From Galaxea fascicularis (lineage: Eukaryota; Cnidaria; Anthozoa; Scleractinia; Euphylliidae): a stretch of DNA of 64,000 bases. Shown here piece after piece: positions 47,701 through 59,750 of the stretch (the stretch's first letter is position 1; each line of letters opens with the position of its first letter). The notes beneath the pieces were generated by a model. It did not search any database. It worked only from the letters and a program-made list of their open reading frames with translations, and had not been told where the DNA came from. The translations under genes and the position numbers were made by a program. The stretch is taken from assembly GCA_948470475.1 (NCBI GenBank), contig OX419338.1:7617205-7681204 (forward strand), read 5' to 3'.

Positions 47701-50298
47701 AAGGATCAATATCTACAAAAACACCAAACAACACATTTAAAAAACAAAAATATGATCCTGTAGACCCGAGGTTGTACACAGCTAAAATTAAATGTCAAGC
47801 AACACCCATGTGATTATTCAGTGTGTTGAACACGATCGTTGAATTTGCTTGTGGGAAGCTAACCAAATAGAGACAGTTTTCGTACTTGTGTATATGCTCT
47901 GGCTCTGTTTGGAAGAAGCTTTGTTCCCCACTGATTTATAAAACAACACTCACCAGAAATCATCATCTTTGGAAGACAGGACAAATCTTCAGTCGCATTT
48001 TGTTTTTCTGCCAGTTCGATACCTAAGAAGATGCAAAAGATTATAATGTGAGGAATTAGTCATATATACCACTCGCACTCTGGCCCAAATGGCTGGCAAT
48101 TTTTGTACGCCAATTTGTTTATGAAAAGCATGTATTTGTGTTGCAGGGAAAACCCTAACGGTCAAACTACATCAGGCGTGACCAGGACTTGTGGGAATTT
48201 AATGGCGTTTTACACTGTTCATGGAAAATCTAGTTGTCAGGTTTAAACATCACTGGTCAGCAAGATTTCAGAATTCCTGTTGAAATTTCCCCAGTTTATT
48301 GATGGTATATATGAAGATACAAATAGATTTTATAGTACTGTACTGAGAACGGTCAATAATTTTGTTTCCTTAAGCATGCGTTCTGATTTCTTTTCTTTTA
48401 TGTGTGCTTTACAGAAAACACCACAATTGAAGTCTGAAAATCCTTGTCCACCTCGCGCACCTCATCACTTTATGACTAACTTCAATGTTGAAATTGGAAG
48501 TTGTCATTGCCAAGGAAGTATTTAAGCGCTCGAGGTGCAAACGACATTGGTCTTGCAGAATAATAACAGGAGCTTTAAATTTTCTGTTGAAGATTGTTTG
48601 TACCTTGAAACGATTTGTAGTGCAATTTCATTTTATATATCAACAATTTCATGATCATGACTTAAAAAAAATGCTAAAAAACGAAGTATGACTCGTATAA
48701 TTCTTTGAAAATCTGCAGAACAAAGTCCAGAGGTTAACCCTTCAAACCATAAGAGTGATCAACATCAAATTTCTCCTTACAATATCAACGCTTTATAAAA
48801 CAGGAGTGGTCACGAGAATTAAGGACAGGATCACACAAGATGAATTTTCTTGATATTTTAACAATTTCTCCCTACTACTTCTATAGGAAATGTGTAAAGG
48901 TAACAAATAAGAATTTAGGTTTTGATCTTAGGGTTAAAATAGTGCACTGTTGACAGGTTGACAAGCAATTGAGAAAGTAACCTTTCTCATACGCTGTACA
49001 TCACTGTTTTGCTCACATCAATGCACTGACCTTTCTTATATATCACAGTTTTGTCGTCTTCGGATAACAAGCTCACTTTGCCTTTTAACTTTTCTTGTTC
49101 CTTCCTGTTAAGGTCTTTTTCATACTCTGGCTGTTGAAAGGCAAACATGTTAGATCAGAGAAAACAGAGAGACTGCTAAGCAAAAAGCATAACAAATGGA
49201 TTAGGATAGCTTTCACCAACATTAAACTCTCTTCCAGAGGCATGAGAGATTTATGCAAGTTTGGAGACTCATTTTACACAAACAAACACATCATCAACAT
49301 CACTGACATTGACTAAATCAATTGACAGAGTTTTGAGTCTTGCCTGGACAATTATCCCTTTTAGCTCAAAGAGTGATCAGCATCAAATTTCTCCTTGTAA
49401 TGTCAATGCTTTATGAAACAGAGTGGTCATGAGAATTGAGGACAGGATCACACAAGATGAATTTAGTTGATATTTTAACAATTTCTCCCTACTACTTCTG
49501 AGGAAATATGTAGGGTAACATTTTAGGAGAATTCAAATGTTGATCTTAGGGTTTAAAGGATCAATACCATTAGTTTTTATTATCTGAGACATCATAATAC
49601 TTAATAACTACTGAAATGAAGAATGATCCTTGCAGTTGTGAATGTAATTCATGCAACTGCATAAAGAAGTCTGAAAAATTTCAGGACTTCAACAGGGTTT
49701 GAACCCGCGATCTTGCAGTGGTGGTGCATTGCTCTAACCAACTGAGCTATGAAGCCACAGATGTTGTTAGCAGGTCAGATTTTGTGTTCATACTGTAATT
49801 ATGTTCCTGTGAAAGAGATGAGTGTGAATGATGTATATGATATAAACCATGGGTTGAAACCCCTTTGAGGTCCTGAATTTTTTTCAGGTTTCTTTACACA
49901 ATAGCATAAATTGCATTAACAACTGTGATGATCATCCTTCATTTCATTTCATTTCTGCAGTTCATATTTGATTTATGTCATTGACATCAAAGACACTAGA
50001 TCGAGCTCTATTGTTCACCAATATATTACGAAACAGAGTTCATACATCAGGACTCATGACAAGAGTGAGGCAATGTGGATTGTCCTTAAAACACTCCTTC
50101 ACTTTGTCTTGAAGAAACGTGCCACTCTCAAGTTTTTCCTGGTTAAAAGAGCAAAAGAATAATGTTAACAAGACCAAAAACAAAATTACCGGTACTTACA
50201 ATCTGTAAAATTGAATTTTAAATGTAGCAATGCTGTGGTAGGGAGCGTTTCATGTAAACTGTCTTATTATGTCAACAATGATATAACACTTTAATGAC

Positions 50299-50335
<37 letters not shown>

Positions 50336-53300
50336 TAAAATTTATACTGCGCAGTTTCTATACAAATATTCAACTGTGTCTTACAAAAGAAATTAAAATT
50401 ATTAACACAAAATATAACTTAAAAAGTACAATTTTAAAGTTAAAATAAAAGAATACGATCACAAATGTTGCAAATTAACATAAAATTACATACATGTAAT
50501 AACAGCTAACTGACAAATTGAATGTATAATTAATGTTTTCAGTCTATTTTAAAAACATTTCAACTGGAAATAGAACAAATAATAGATGGAAGCAGATTCT
50601 AAAGTCTTGGTACAGTGCTACTAAATTAATGATCTATCCCCTAAGGTTATGGCAATCATTTTGTGGGAAAATAATGACAATTTGAGATGTGCACGCTAAG
50701 TTTAATCACTAGGAAGATAGCCAATTATTGAGCAAAAGTAACTATCTGCTGAATCAATTTTCAATGGAGCAAAAATTGAGGCACAAGCAATAAATGTTAC
50801 CATGTTGTTCCACAAGAATAAACTGTCTCAAATTTAACCCTTTAACTTCCAAGGGGTTCTCCATTGACGAGTAAAATCTACTGGCGTTAGACAGAGTAAA
50901 ATCTACAAGTGCCATTTGGCACTATCGGGAGTTAAAGGATTAAGACAATAATTATTATTATTAATATGAATTTTCCTTGATGGTAAAAAAGTTAGGGGCA
51001 TAGAATTTTACAATGTACCTCGATATTTGTGCATTAAATTTTTGAACATTGCATTTCACTGATAATTAATGATTGTAATTTCAGATTTCATGACCCTTAA
51101 GAGAGGGAAGGGTCATTTCAAACATGGGGCAAATTAGTGATGTTACACGCTATTCTGTACCTTAAATAGCTGCACACGGTCATTTATAGGAAGGAAATCT
51201 GATGGATCTGCATCATGATTCCACATTGACATTACACCCTGAAGGAAACATGATGCTTCAATGTTTGCAATGGAATTACTTTTTTTCATTGATGGGGTTT
51301 GATACTGTACAGTGTATGTATGTATGAATGAATGAATGAATGAATGAATGAATGAGAGTAGGAAGGAGTGAATGAATGCATACATTAGTGACTAACTGAC
51401 TGACTGACTGAGTGAAGTAAGCAAGGATGGAAGGAAGGAAAGAGAGAGGAGGGAATGGGAGGGAGGGGGGGAGGATGGAGGGATGGAGGGGTGGAGGGAA
51501 GAGAGACAGGGGGGAGAGAGGAAGGGATGAATTGATGGTTGTATGAAAATATGAGTGAATGTATGAGTGAGTCATTGAAAAAATGAACAAATTGTAAGGG
51601 GCTAGTACCAACAAAATTAATGAGGTTTTTTTTGCCTCGTAATGAAAATTGATAGGACACAAAGTGGGACTCAGTGAGGCAAAAATCTTAACTAGGGCCA
51701 ACTGAAAATTTGTAATTAAAAATTAATATATTATTGATAACCATTTTAGACATTCTTTCCCTCCACCTTTTCCTCTACACTAGAAAATACCTAAAGCCAG
51801 GTAACACTATGGGAAAGTGAAGATGGCTTGTCAAAATAATGTAGGTACCATGATAAGTCCAAGTCCAAAGTTGCTACTTTGGTGTTTGGTGGTCAGTTCT
51901 ATACTGTGTAATGCTGCCTCTATCCTCTCAGATGGAAAACCATCCCTGCAATCATACAGAAGAATGTTGTTGCCACTTATAAATTCAAATAGTGAGTTAA
52001 ATATTGCAATAAAAGCATTAAATCTGTATATCAGAAGTAGTTCTTACATAATTATGTACAATTGCCTGACTGGCTTAAGCATCTATCAGTTTACAAATGG
52101 ACAATTGAGTTGAAACAAAGGCACAAGTTTATAAAAATAATCGGCCAACTACTCAACACTTACTCAATAACCCTGTCAAATGTCTTATGAATGCTTTCCA
52201 CAACCATTGGGTAGTCTTCTTTCTTGATTCCTTGAAGACCAATCGAAAAAGATGCATCTCTTGTCCCATTGTCATAACTATAAGAACAACCAAAAACTAG
52301 TAAGATACTTCATTGAACCAATATTAAAGTGCCACATATTATGGATGAAGGCATAGTAAGGCAGTACTGCGTGAATTGTTCTCACCCAACCCCTGCACAG
52401 TAGTCAGATCCTATGTTAGGTTCAATGAGAGATTGGTAGAATGGTGAGTTAGGGCCACTGACAAGAAGAGACGAAAGGATAACCATAGTAAGGTTCTCAA
52501 AGGCATCTGTTGTGCCACTGAGGAGAGAAGAAAGCTGGAAGTTAATTTGAATGTATAAACCAAGAATAACAAATTATCTCAAAACAGAACAAACACGGAC
52601 AACTGACAACTGAAAAACTACCATGGGCCAAATTATAGCCACAAATTGAGTGGAGGCTGGAGGGTAATTTCACAAACCTTCCTGTTAAATAATGTAACCC
52701 AACTGCAGCTTGCTTGTCAGGGTTTGCAGCCATTGGATCAACAGGACAAGACACGTGCTTTTCTCGCTACAAGGAAGGAACAATGAGATCACAGTCTGTA
52801 ACAGAAGTGAAGTTCACATAAACACTGCAAAAACTTCCCAACAAAGACTAGTACAGCCTGTTGAAGCCTGGTCGTAAAATGGTTAAAATTGACAAAAAAG
52901 ACTTGCCCCCAAAAACCATAGTGAGGCCAACAGATGATAATGATGTACTCTTTAAGGGGAACTAAAAGTCATTCATTTCGTACGTGTACATATACTTGTT
53001 AAGAGCAATTTCTAGCTGTTGCTGAACCAGCTGACCAGACTGGTCAGTTTGTGACAGAAAACAAGGCTTGTTCTATTTATTCCCTTTAAGAGCTCTTTTT
53101 CAAGTGAAATGCACTACATATTTGTACACTAATTTGTATTTCAAATGAAGAAATTCACACAACTTGCAAATATCTAATTTACACTAAATTAGTGCATCAG
53201 TTGTGAAAATGGATAACATGCTTAATTAATAACATTAAATGATTACTTATTATAGGTAGAAGGACACTGATTTGGAATCAGTTCCAGAAGTCAAAGCTGC

Positions 53301-56300
53301 AATGTTGGACAGGACAACGTGGTGGTAATTTGCCTGCTCTGCTTGGGAGAATTCTTGGCCGTGTTAGTAAGTTAGTTATTGACTCTTTAAACCCTAAGAG
53401 TGATCAGCATCAAAATTCTCCTTGTAATTTCAAAACCTTATAAAACAGAGTGGTCACAATCAAGGACACAATCACACAAGATGAGTTTGATTGACATTAT
53501 AAATATCAACTTCTCCCCACTATTTCTATAGCAAAATTATGTGTAGTAAAACAAATGAGAATTTAAATTTTCATCTTATAGGGTTTAAAAGGTAAATATC
53601 ACTCACAGGTTCTGTCCAGCGAGGCTCAGGAGGAATATCAGTTGCCACAGGTATCTTGTCAAAATGACTCAAAACTTTACTCTCAATATGTTCCAAATGA
53701 CTTTCAAGAGGCAAATCTCCATATGTGTAGAACCTGGGAGGAATAAATATTTATACAGTGTACCATAAGCAGTAGTCCAACAACATGCCAATTAAGGGAC
53801 AATTTCTACATTATGGGTTAAAAGAATTACCTCATGTAAGGTAAATACCAGAGATGAATACAGCAAAATAATATAAATAGCAATATAAAACATGGTCAAC
53901 TTTGAGCACATAGGACCAGTTATCTATTGTAAATACATTTAGGCAGAACTGTGATGTACATGCAAGGATTTGGATAGAATTTTAAACAAGTGGTAACTGT
54001 CAGTATGACAGAAGTGTTTCTAAAAGAAGAATCCAATATTACAGATTTTTAAGACTGCAGAAGGTTTTTCAGTCAGGGAAGTAGAGTTGACAGCCGGTTA
54101 TTTTCCCCAGCTGCCGGCTATGATCTGCATCTCTGACATGTAGAGCAAATTGAGTCTGCCTGCAAAAAATTTATGACTGGTCCTGAGGAGTATGTATAAA
54201 CTAGTAACTAAACATTTAATAACCTGATAGCCTCACCTGGAATTACTGGGATGATAATGTGAAGAATGAAAATCCTTTAACTGCTTCCACTAGCAAGATA
54301 TAAAGAAAAACATATGTCATGGTATAGAAAAAAATAGAGTGGTGCTTAACATTTTAGCACTGTGCAGGGGATAATAACATTATTACACAAGGGTTTCATT
54401 AATTGGAGAAATAGGAGGGTATACGATTCTTAGAAGGAAGGTACCCTTGCAACACCTTAACTATGAAGGCGGGTACCATGTTCAAAGAGGGTGGTCACTA
54501 GGATTTTAAGTAGATGGATGAATGAGTTCAAATAGGTGGCTACAGATTAAAATGAGCACAAAGCTCAAAGGCAATTTTCTGCATTCTTGAGCAAAAGTAG
54601 CCGGTGCAAAGTGGTCTGAGGGATGGAAGAAATCCGCTGGCTACCAGCTCATAATGACAACCCTGTCAGAGTATACTGGTGCCTGTACCTGGGTCTCAGC
54701 TTCTAATAACAACCTTGATTGTATGGCGACACTGTAAGTGTTTTGCTCTAGAATACTGCAATAACATATAATACCTGTACAAATCTACTTCACTCATTCA
54801 AACAATATGTGCAATATGTACTCAACACAACAGAGGTTCAAGTTCAATGTCAGCCATCAGTAATATAAATGTAAGGTATTTTAAATAATTACTAGCCGAC
54901 ACATTAAGATTTTAGCTAATGTAGTCTCTACCGTACATGAAGATGAAGGAGTAATTCATCAATGTTCTTAAAGCCAATTACTTAATGTCAAAGAGACCGG
55001 TGATGAGTGCCTGCTTGCTAGTCATATGTAATTGGCATTATGGCAGTCATTTACTTACTGTGAGGTCAGGGATACAGAGAGGGTCTCCTCCACTGTTGTT
55101 ACTGTATGTGTGACTGGGTAACAAGTTCCTTTGGGAATGACGAACAAATAGTGACTCTGGGGTTGACTGCAAAAATGACAGAAAAGAAATTTAAAAGTTA
55201 TGTTTAAAAGGTTACCTTTGCTTTGGGTTGTCATTTTTTTTATTTAAGCTGCATTGTTTATTCTAGAAATTGTCCCGAGTGAGACACATGTGTCCCACTG
55301 CCTGGAAAAATTCAGGACATCTCACAAAAAAGAAGGGACATTTTTCCAAAAATTAATGATTGAGAGAATGGGTTTAATTTTTCTGTCTAAACTTTAAACT
55401 ACTGTTACCAACAAATAACCAAAATTAGGGCATTGGTCTAATGACAGTGTGTCAATTGTGCAAACAGATATGGTTGTGAAATCCAGGTTCCTGGCATTAA
55501 CAATGACAAAAATGGCAACCATGAAAAGTCCAGTACTGTACATAAAGATTGCGTTTTTTATTCAAATAAATTATTTTTTCATCCTGAAATTCGTTTGCTA
55601 CATAACAGCAAACTTCACAAGTCGGTGATACACAGGTGACATACAGGAACAATTTATTTGTGTCAGTCCACCAGAAAACTCAGTGCCTAAAAATACACCC
55701 TAGAATGAACACTGAAGCTGGTATCCAGGGTTTCACTTGTCCATTGTCTATATGGTAAGGGATTAGGAAAGTTACAAAAATTAAACAGGTGTGCAAAATT
55801 TCAAAATACTTGAATCAAAATAGGTATTCCATACCATAGCACCTTTCATTTCATTGAACACCACTCCTTTGAAAATTATGGGAGAATTAGGGTTGGACAG
55901 GTCCTCAGGCTCTAAACGCCAACCTTCTTGCCTAAAACAAAATTTCTTATTAATAATCAACGATTACTTTAATTGGAATCACTATTAATATTGGTTATCA
56001 ATTTAAAACTGTATCACTGAATAATGCAGCTCCAGATAATTCAGTGGCTTATTGATCACAAAATTAATATGACTGTTAGTACCACTTTACCCTGGTATAA
56101 AAAAGCCATTAAATAATTGTTTTCTGGTTGATTTTAATTGGCAAAATGAAATCTACAAAACCTTGCAACATCTTTTGGTTGTTTTTAATAAGACAATATT
56201 ATGATCAAAGGTTATTAAAATCCTTTAAGCCCTAACCGTGACCAAAGCCTACTTTCTCCCTAATTACAGTATCACCATTTCAGCTAACACACAGGTTATA

Positions 56301-59012
56301 AGAATGAAGGAAATGATCCTCAAACATGAAATGTCTTCATGATTAACAAGTTGTATAAGAAAATATTATGAGAGGACCAGTTAAGAGAACCACATCCAAC
56401 AAGCACACATGGCATAGGCCTTTCAACTTTAACATCAATATGCATATTCTAGCGACTTGGTAATGATCCCGATCATTACCAAGTCGCTACTGTGCACCTC
56501 ATTGTCAGGCTATTACTGTCTCGTATCTGTTACAGGTTAAATTTGATCTCAGGTCATTTTTGATTTAACCTAGCTCAAAATGAAATTCCTTTGTCTTCTC
56601 ATGAATAATTAGGGATAGGAGACAAAGGTATTTCATTTTGACCTAGGTTAAATCAAAAATGACCTGGGATCAAATTTAACCTATAACAAATCCAATGCAC
56701 ACTTAAATAAAATAAATTAATTAATTACTAGAACTTGATTCATGTTTATCCTATGTCAATAAACTCACCTAAAATCCTGCTCTCTGAGTTGGGGAAAGAA
56801 TGCAGCATCCAGGTATACAGACAGCAAATTTTCAAAGTCTTTTGCATTTTGTGTTGCAAAAGGATACATGGTAAAATCACTGGCTGTTAAAAGACACAAG
56901 ATACAGGAAAATATCCAACACATCAGTGACTGTAGTCACTAACATCAAACTATTATTTCTGCAAAGTTAATGTAAATAAATAAATAAATACTTAATTGAC
57001 CACTCCCCTATAGGGGCTTTTCAGGGCCAATGAAACAAATAATACAAATGAACACAACAGAGTTAAGAATCCCAACTGGTGGGAGGCACACCAGTTGGCT
57101 ATTTACAAGGATGACCGAGATGATTAACCAGGCAAGAACCCAGAACAACACCAGCTAGTGGCTAGAGCGGGATTTGAACCTGGGTCACCGCATTGAAATC
57201 CAGCGCCCTAAACCACTCGGCCATCCTGCCTCCAACACCAGGGTAGACCCAACAAGAATAAGTACCTGTGAAAGCATTCATAAAAGTAGAAAGAGATCGG
57301 TTCAGCATCTTGAAGAATGGATCTCTAACTGGGAATCTCTTTGATCCACATAAAGCAGTGTGTTCAAGAATGTGCGACACTCCTGTGCTGTCCATAGGCG
57401 TAGTACGGAAGCCCACACTAAAGATACAGTAAATTAAAAATCAGCTTAACATTGAAGTATATGTAAACATTTGAACATGAAGTTGGGTTTGCTAGGGTTT
57501 TGCTAAGTTCTAGTTTCTACTTGTAATTAAGTTGGATGCTTGGAGCATGAAAATATAAAAGAAGACTGCTAAATCTCTTTAGACCTGGACTTACCCAGTT
57601 AGCTATTTACTAACTGTTCCTCTGAATCCTTTTTTACCATCTATCACATTAGATATTAATATAATTTTTAAAAATTTTGTACAGTAACCTAAGAGTGCAA
57701 AACTCAAAATGAATTTTAACAGAAATTGGTCTTTGCAGGTTTACACTACAGTAAACTTAAACCAAACCACCTGGGGAAAAATATATCTTACCAAAAAACA
57801 TTGTTGGAATCATCTCGTGCAACATGCAAATGCTGAGCTCCTGTCTTGTCATGAGTCAGTTGCACCGATACCAAGAACAGTTCAGGAACAGATAAAACCT
57901 AAGAAAAATGAAAAATATGTGTAAGGACTGCCTGGCTCCGCTAGCCCCTATGGTTATTCCAGGCAGTCAGTACTCAGTACTCTAATTTACCTTTGTTATT
58001 TTTTCTATTGTCAAATTATTTTTTCAGCTAGGAGTGCAAATAAAGATTGTTGTTGTTGTCTCAGTATATAAACTGGGACAAGAAATAGGCAGAGTATTGG
58101 CAGCAGCTATGTGGCAAGGCAACTGAATTATTTTTTGTGAGTAAGGCTAAATTACATCTTTGACATTTTTACACCAATGATATAGTGCAGTATTTAGGCT
58201 TGGTAAGCAACGAAAAAGGGAGTTTAAAATTAAAACTCTTTACACATGTATCTCTCCACATCACAAGGAACGACAATGAGATGACAATGACCACAACAAT
58301 GAAAATGATGATCCTAGTAATTACCTTGTTGACTGTATAGCCATGAATTCTGTCACCTGGCTTGAAATGTCCTGTTTGGATCAAGAAATCAAATTAAAAG
58401 ATGCACTGTAGCTTTTAGTCAAAAGCAAAAAAGAAACAATGACTTTAGGAAAACTTGCTCAACAACTGAGTGAACTAATTCAGTCTGCTACATTGTACAC
58501 TTGTAGAATCATGATATAACTAATATCCACATTTTTGTAACTCTATGGTCTAACATTATAACAAACCGTTACCACAGGAAAATAGGAAAAGTAAAACATG
58601 CTCTATTGATGGTGTCACTACTTACTACATGCAGATCCAGAACAAACTTTCAGACTACATGTTGTATGCAATTAAAGAGAGTCTGGAATTTATACTCTTT
58701 CAAGGAGGAAGTCAAGAACTCCCTTTGGGGTTGTCCCCATGCCCCCAAACTCATTACACACCCTCCAGGCCCCAATTGTTCAAAGAGTGGATGGCATCAT
58801 TAGTGGATAATAGTGTATTAGTTGGTAGATAGCAACTTGTCTGCACTTTGAACATCTGCACCCAGACCTACAGTTGTAACAAGATGCATTTTTATCTCTT
58901 CTGTATTTACATTGAACTCACTTGCAGATTCCAGGCAGTTTGACTTCCTTTCCTCTTTAATTGCACAAAGACCACGTTTTAGGATACTCCTGTAAACATT
59001 GAACAGTTTCAC
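41794..59012 (-). CDS. PITRM1: PITRM1: mitochondrial presequence protease, 30 exons, complete
   Basis: Exons in order: 58922-59012, 58325-58371, 57792-57898, 57266-57417, 56769-56883, 55835-55931, 55059-55166, 54237-54289, 53607-53733, 52678-52766, 52386-52517, 52164-52277, 51849-51945, 51161-51238, 50046-50138, 49031-49130, 47954-48022, 47665-47712, 47163-47292, 46301-46421, 46077-46153, 45171-45336, 44688-44788, 44267-44375, 44055-44167, 43499-43552, 42955-43023, 42623-42737, 42187-42320, 41794-41902. All are in phase and give 1,004 residues (human about 1,037). It is an M16C zinc metallopeptidase of the matrix that degrades cleaved targeting presequences and other unstructured peptides, including amyloid-beta in mammals. 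The inverted zinc motif HILEH lies in [17 protein letters not shown], and the distal Glu is in VVFNEMKG. The N-terminus [21 protein letters not shown] is basic and amphipathic, as for a mitochondrial signal. The C-terminal M16 half keeps [12 protein letters not shown], and the end matches AVLGP.N...W.I. Introns carry many repeats. Exon 29 uses the upstream acceptor GGTAG, which supplies the conserved [10 protein letters not shown]. Confidence 0.95.
46462..46708. mobile_element. CCAAT/ATTGG-rich repeat element, copy 2
   Basis: TTTCAATTGAGCGTCGAAAG at the left end and TTTGAAAATTGAAAACTG at the right end are partly inverted. The interior follows the same order as 9985-10245. It lies in the PITRM1 intron between exons 20 and 19. 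Confidence 0.7.
47297..47316. repeat. Poly-A tract in the PITRM1 acceptor region
   Basis: A run of A on the plus strand, so poly-T on the gene strand, forms the polypyrimidine tract immediately upstream of the exon 19 acceptor (CAACAG at 47293). Its length may vary between individuals. Confidence 0.85.
48734..48939. mobile_element. MITE, CCCTAAGAGTGATCA family, copy 1
   Basis: It starts TTAACCCTTCAAACCATAAG and ends GATCTTAGGGTTAAAA, giving short inverted ends. The interior reads AGAGTGATCAACATCAAATT, then ACAGGATCACACAAGATGAA and ACAATTTCTCCCTACTACTT. Two more copies lie in other PITRM1 introns. Confidence 0.75.
49356..49557. mobile_element. MITE, CCCTAAGAGTGATCA family, copy 2
   Basis: Same interior order as 48734-48939 and the same orientation, ending TTGATCTTAGGGTTTAAA. 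The two copies are about 0.6 kb apart on either side of PITRM1 exon 16 (49031-49130). Confidence 0.75.
49600..49965 (-). repeat. tRNA-derived SINE in a PITRM1 intron
   Basis: A tRNA-like block at 49687-49757 reads on the minus strand with A box TAGCTCAGTTGGTTAGAGC and B box GGGTTCAAACC. The flanks carry the same body sequence as 27341-27608 (ATGAAGAATGATCCTTGCAG; GACTTCAACAGGGTTTGAAC). Repeated AGGTCCTGAATTTTTTTCAGG-like and CATTTCATTTCATTT motifs lie on the far side. Confidence 0.65.
50299..50333. repeat. (AAT)n microsatellite
   Basis: About eleven uninterrupted AAT units in a PITRM1 intron. Confidence 0.95.
50834..50942. mobile_element. Small MITE with CCCTTTAACTTCC ends
   Basis: TTAACCCTTTAACTTCC at the left end is partly matched inverted by GGGAGTTAAAGGATTAA at the right end. 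AGTAAAATCTAC is repeated twice inside. Intronic in PITRM1. Confidence 0.6.
51313..51356. repeat. (TGAA)n microsatellite
   Basis: Starts with GTATGTATG and becomes about ten TGAA units, in the PITRM1 intron adjoining exon 14. Confidence 0.95.
51420..51540. repeat. Purine-rich (G/A) tract
   Basis: About 120 nt almost devoid of pyrimidines apart from scattered T, with GGGAGG and GGATGG sub-repeats. The Ser/Pro/His-rich open frames on the opposite strand are caused by this tract. Intronic in PITRM1. Confidence 0.85.
53384..53590. mobile_element. MITE, CCCTAAGAGTGATCA family, copy 3
   Basis: It starts CTTTAAACCCTAAGAGTGAT and ends ATCTTATAGGGTTTAAAA, the clearest inverted ends of the three copies. 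The interior matches copies 1 and 2 with scattered differences. It ends 17 bp before the donor side of PITRM1 exon 9. Confidence 0.8.
56450..56489. repeat. Perfect 19-bp hairpin
   Basis: TAGCGACTTGGTAATGATC, a CC loop, then its exact reverse complement. It lies in PITRM1 intron 5, transcribed with that gene. Confidence 0.9.
56534..56682. mobile_element. Fold-back MITE with AGGTTAAATTTGATC ends
   Basis: The left arm AGGTTAAATTTGATCTCAGG runs on through TTTTGATTTAACCTAG and CAAAATGAAAT to CCTTTGTCT, and pairs with AGACAAAGG at the inner edge of the right arm, which ends GATCAAATTTAACCT. The loop is about 20 nt. Intronic in PITRM1. Confidence 0.85.
56975..57238 (-). repeat. tRNA-derived SINE directly after PITRM1 exon 4
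   Basis: On the minus strand the head at about 57160-57235 reads GGATGGCCGAGTGGTTTAGG and ends with a B box GGTTCAAATCC, resembling class II (Leu/Ser-type) tRNA. The body continues toward lower coordinates and ends in a TAAA-type repeat near 56975. It starts about 30 bp past the exon 4 donor. Confidence 0.75.
58768..58836. repeat. Truncated GGCCCC-GTTGTTC MITE end
   Basis: AGGCCCCAATTGTTCAAAGAG followed by GTGGAT and TAGTGGATAATAG matches the left half of 2458-2604. No matching right end was found. It lies in PITRM1 intron 1. Confidence 0.5.
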
Positions 59013-59257
59013 AGGAATTGGTCTTGTGGCATTTTAGTGGTGTGAGTGAAAGCTTACTGAACATAAAAATGAATTACAGGTGTATCACAGACTACAGTAA
59101 TTTGATTTGCCATGATTAACCTTTTAGAGATACACCTTCAGAGAGTCCGATTATAATGCAGAAAAAAAATATTAATAATAACTCAAGACTGATTGAATTT
59201 TCTATAATGATACAGCCCCCTCCCCCTGCAAACCAAAATAGAAGGCGAGAGATGGTC

Positions 59258-59383
59258 GGCACTAGTTTTCATCTCTCAAACTGACATTTTGAGCCCATGG
59301 TGGAGTGAGCACCCATACCAAACCATGTTGTAACTGCCCAGCAGTATATCAAAATGTCAGTTTGAGAGATTGAAACTAGTGCC
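59258..59383. repeat. Inverted repeat with arms of about 35 nt
   Basis: GGCACTAGTTTTCATCTCTC with CAAACTGACATTTTGA pairs with TCAAAATGTCAGTTTG and AGAGATTGAAACTAGTGCC. One or two mismatches; the loop is about 55 nt. It lies 250 bp upstream of the PITRM1 start. Confidence 0.8.
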
Positions 59384-59750
59384 AACTGCGAGAGATGGGC
59401 CTCTGGTCTCAGAAGCCAAGAAATTCGTCTCCATATCATCAAATTAGGGCAGAATTTGTCCTAGCTCACTGATTGGTTGTTCAACAGGAAACAACAATTG
59501 TGATTGGCTTACGAAAAGTGTGGGTTCCCAGCCAACATGAAACAAGAGCTATGATTGGCAAAGGAAAAGCCTGGTTTCCCAGGTGACATCACAGCATGGA
59601 AGTGGGGTTCATTATTAATGCGACCAGAGGTTATTTTTTCCCCTCTCTGTGCTTCGTGCCTCGTGGCCGTGGTAATTTCCCTCCTCCAAACGAAAAAATT
59701 AACCTCTGGCACCCAGGGTACTGGTGTGCCTGTTCCCCTAACTTTGTAAC

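Noticed and set aside
49687..49757. A functional tRNA gene
   Set aside because: A and B boxes are good, but the acceptor stem and anticodon arm do not pair well, and the block is embedded in SINE body sequence also present at 27341-27608.
51143..51701. His/Ser/Pro-rich proteins on the minus strand
   Set aside because: Produced by the TGAA and GA-rich simple repeats; the only real coding segment there is PITRM1 exon 14 at 51161-51238.
57160..57235. A functional tRNA-Leu or tRNA-Ser gene
   Set aside because: The head is tRNA-like but continues directly into a SINE body with a TAAA tail, and the acceptor stem ends do not match.
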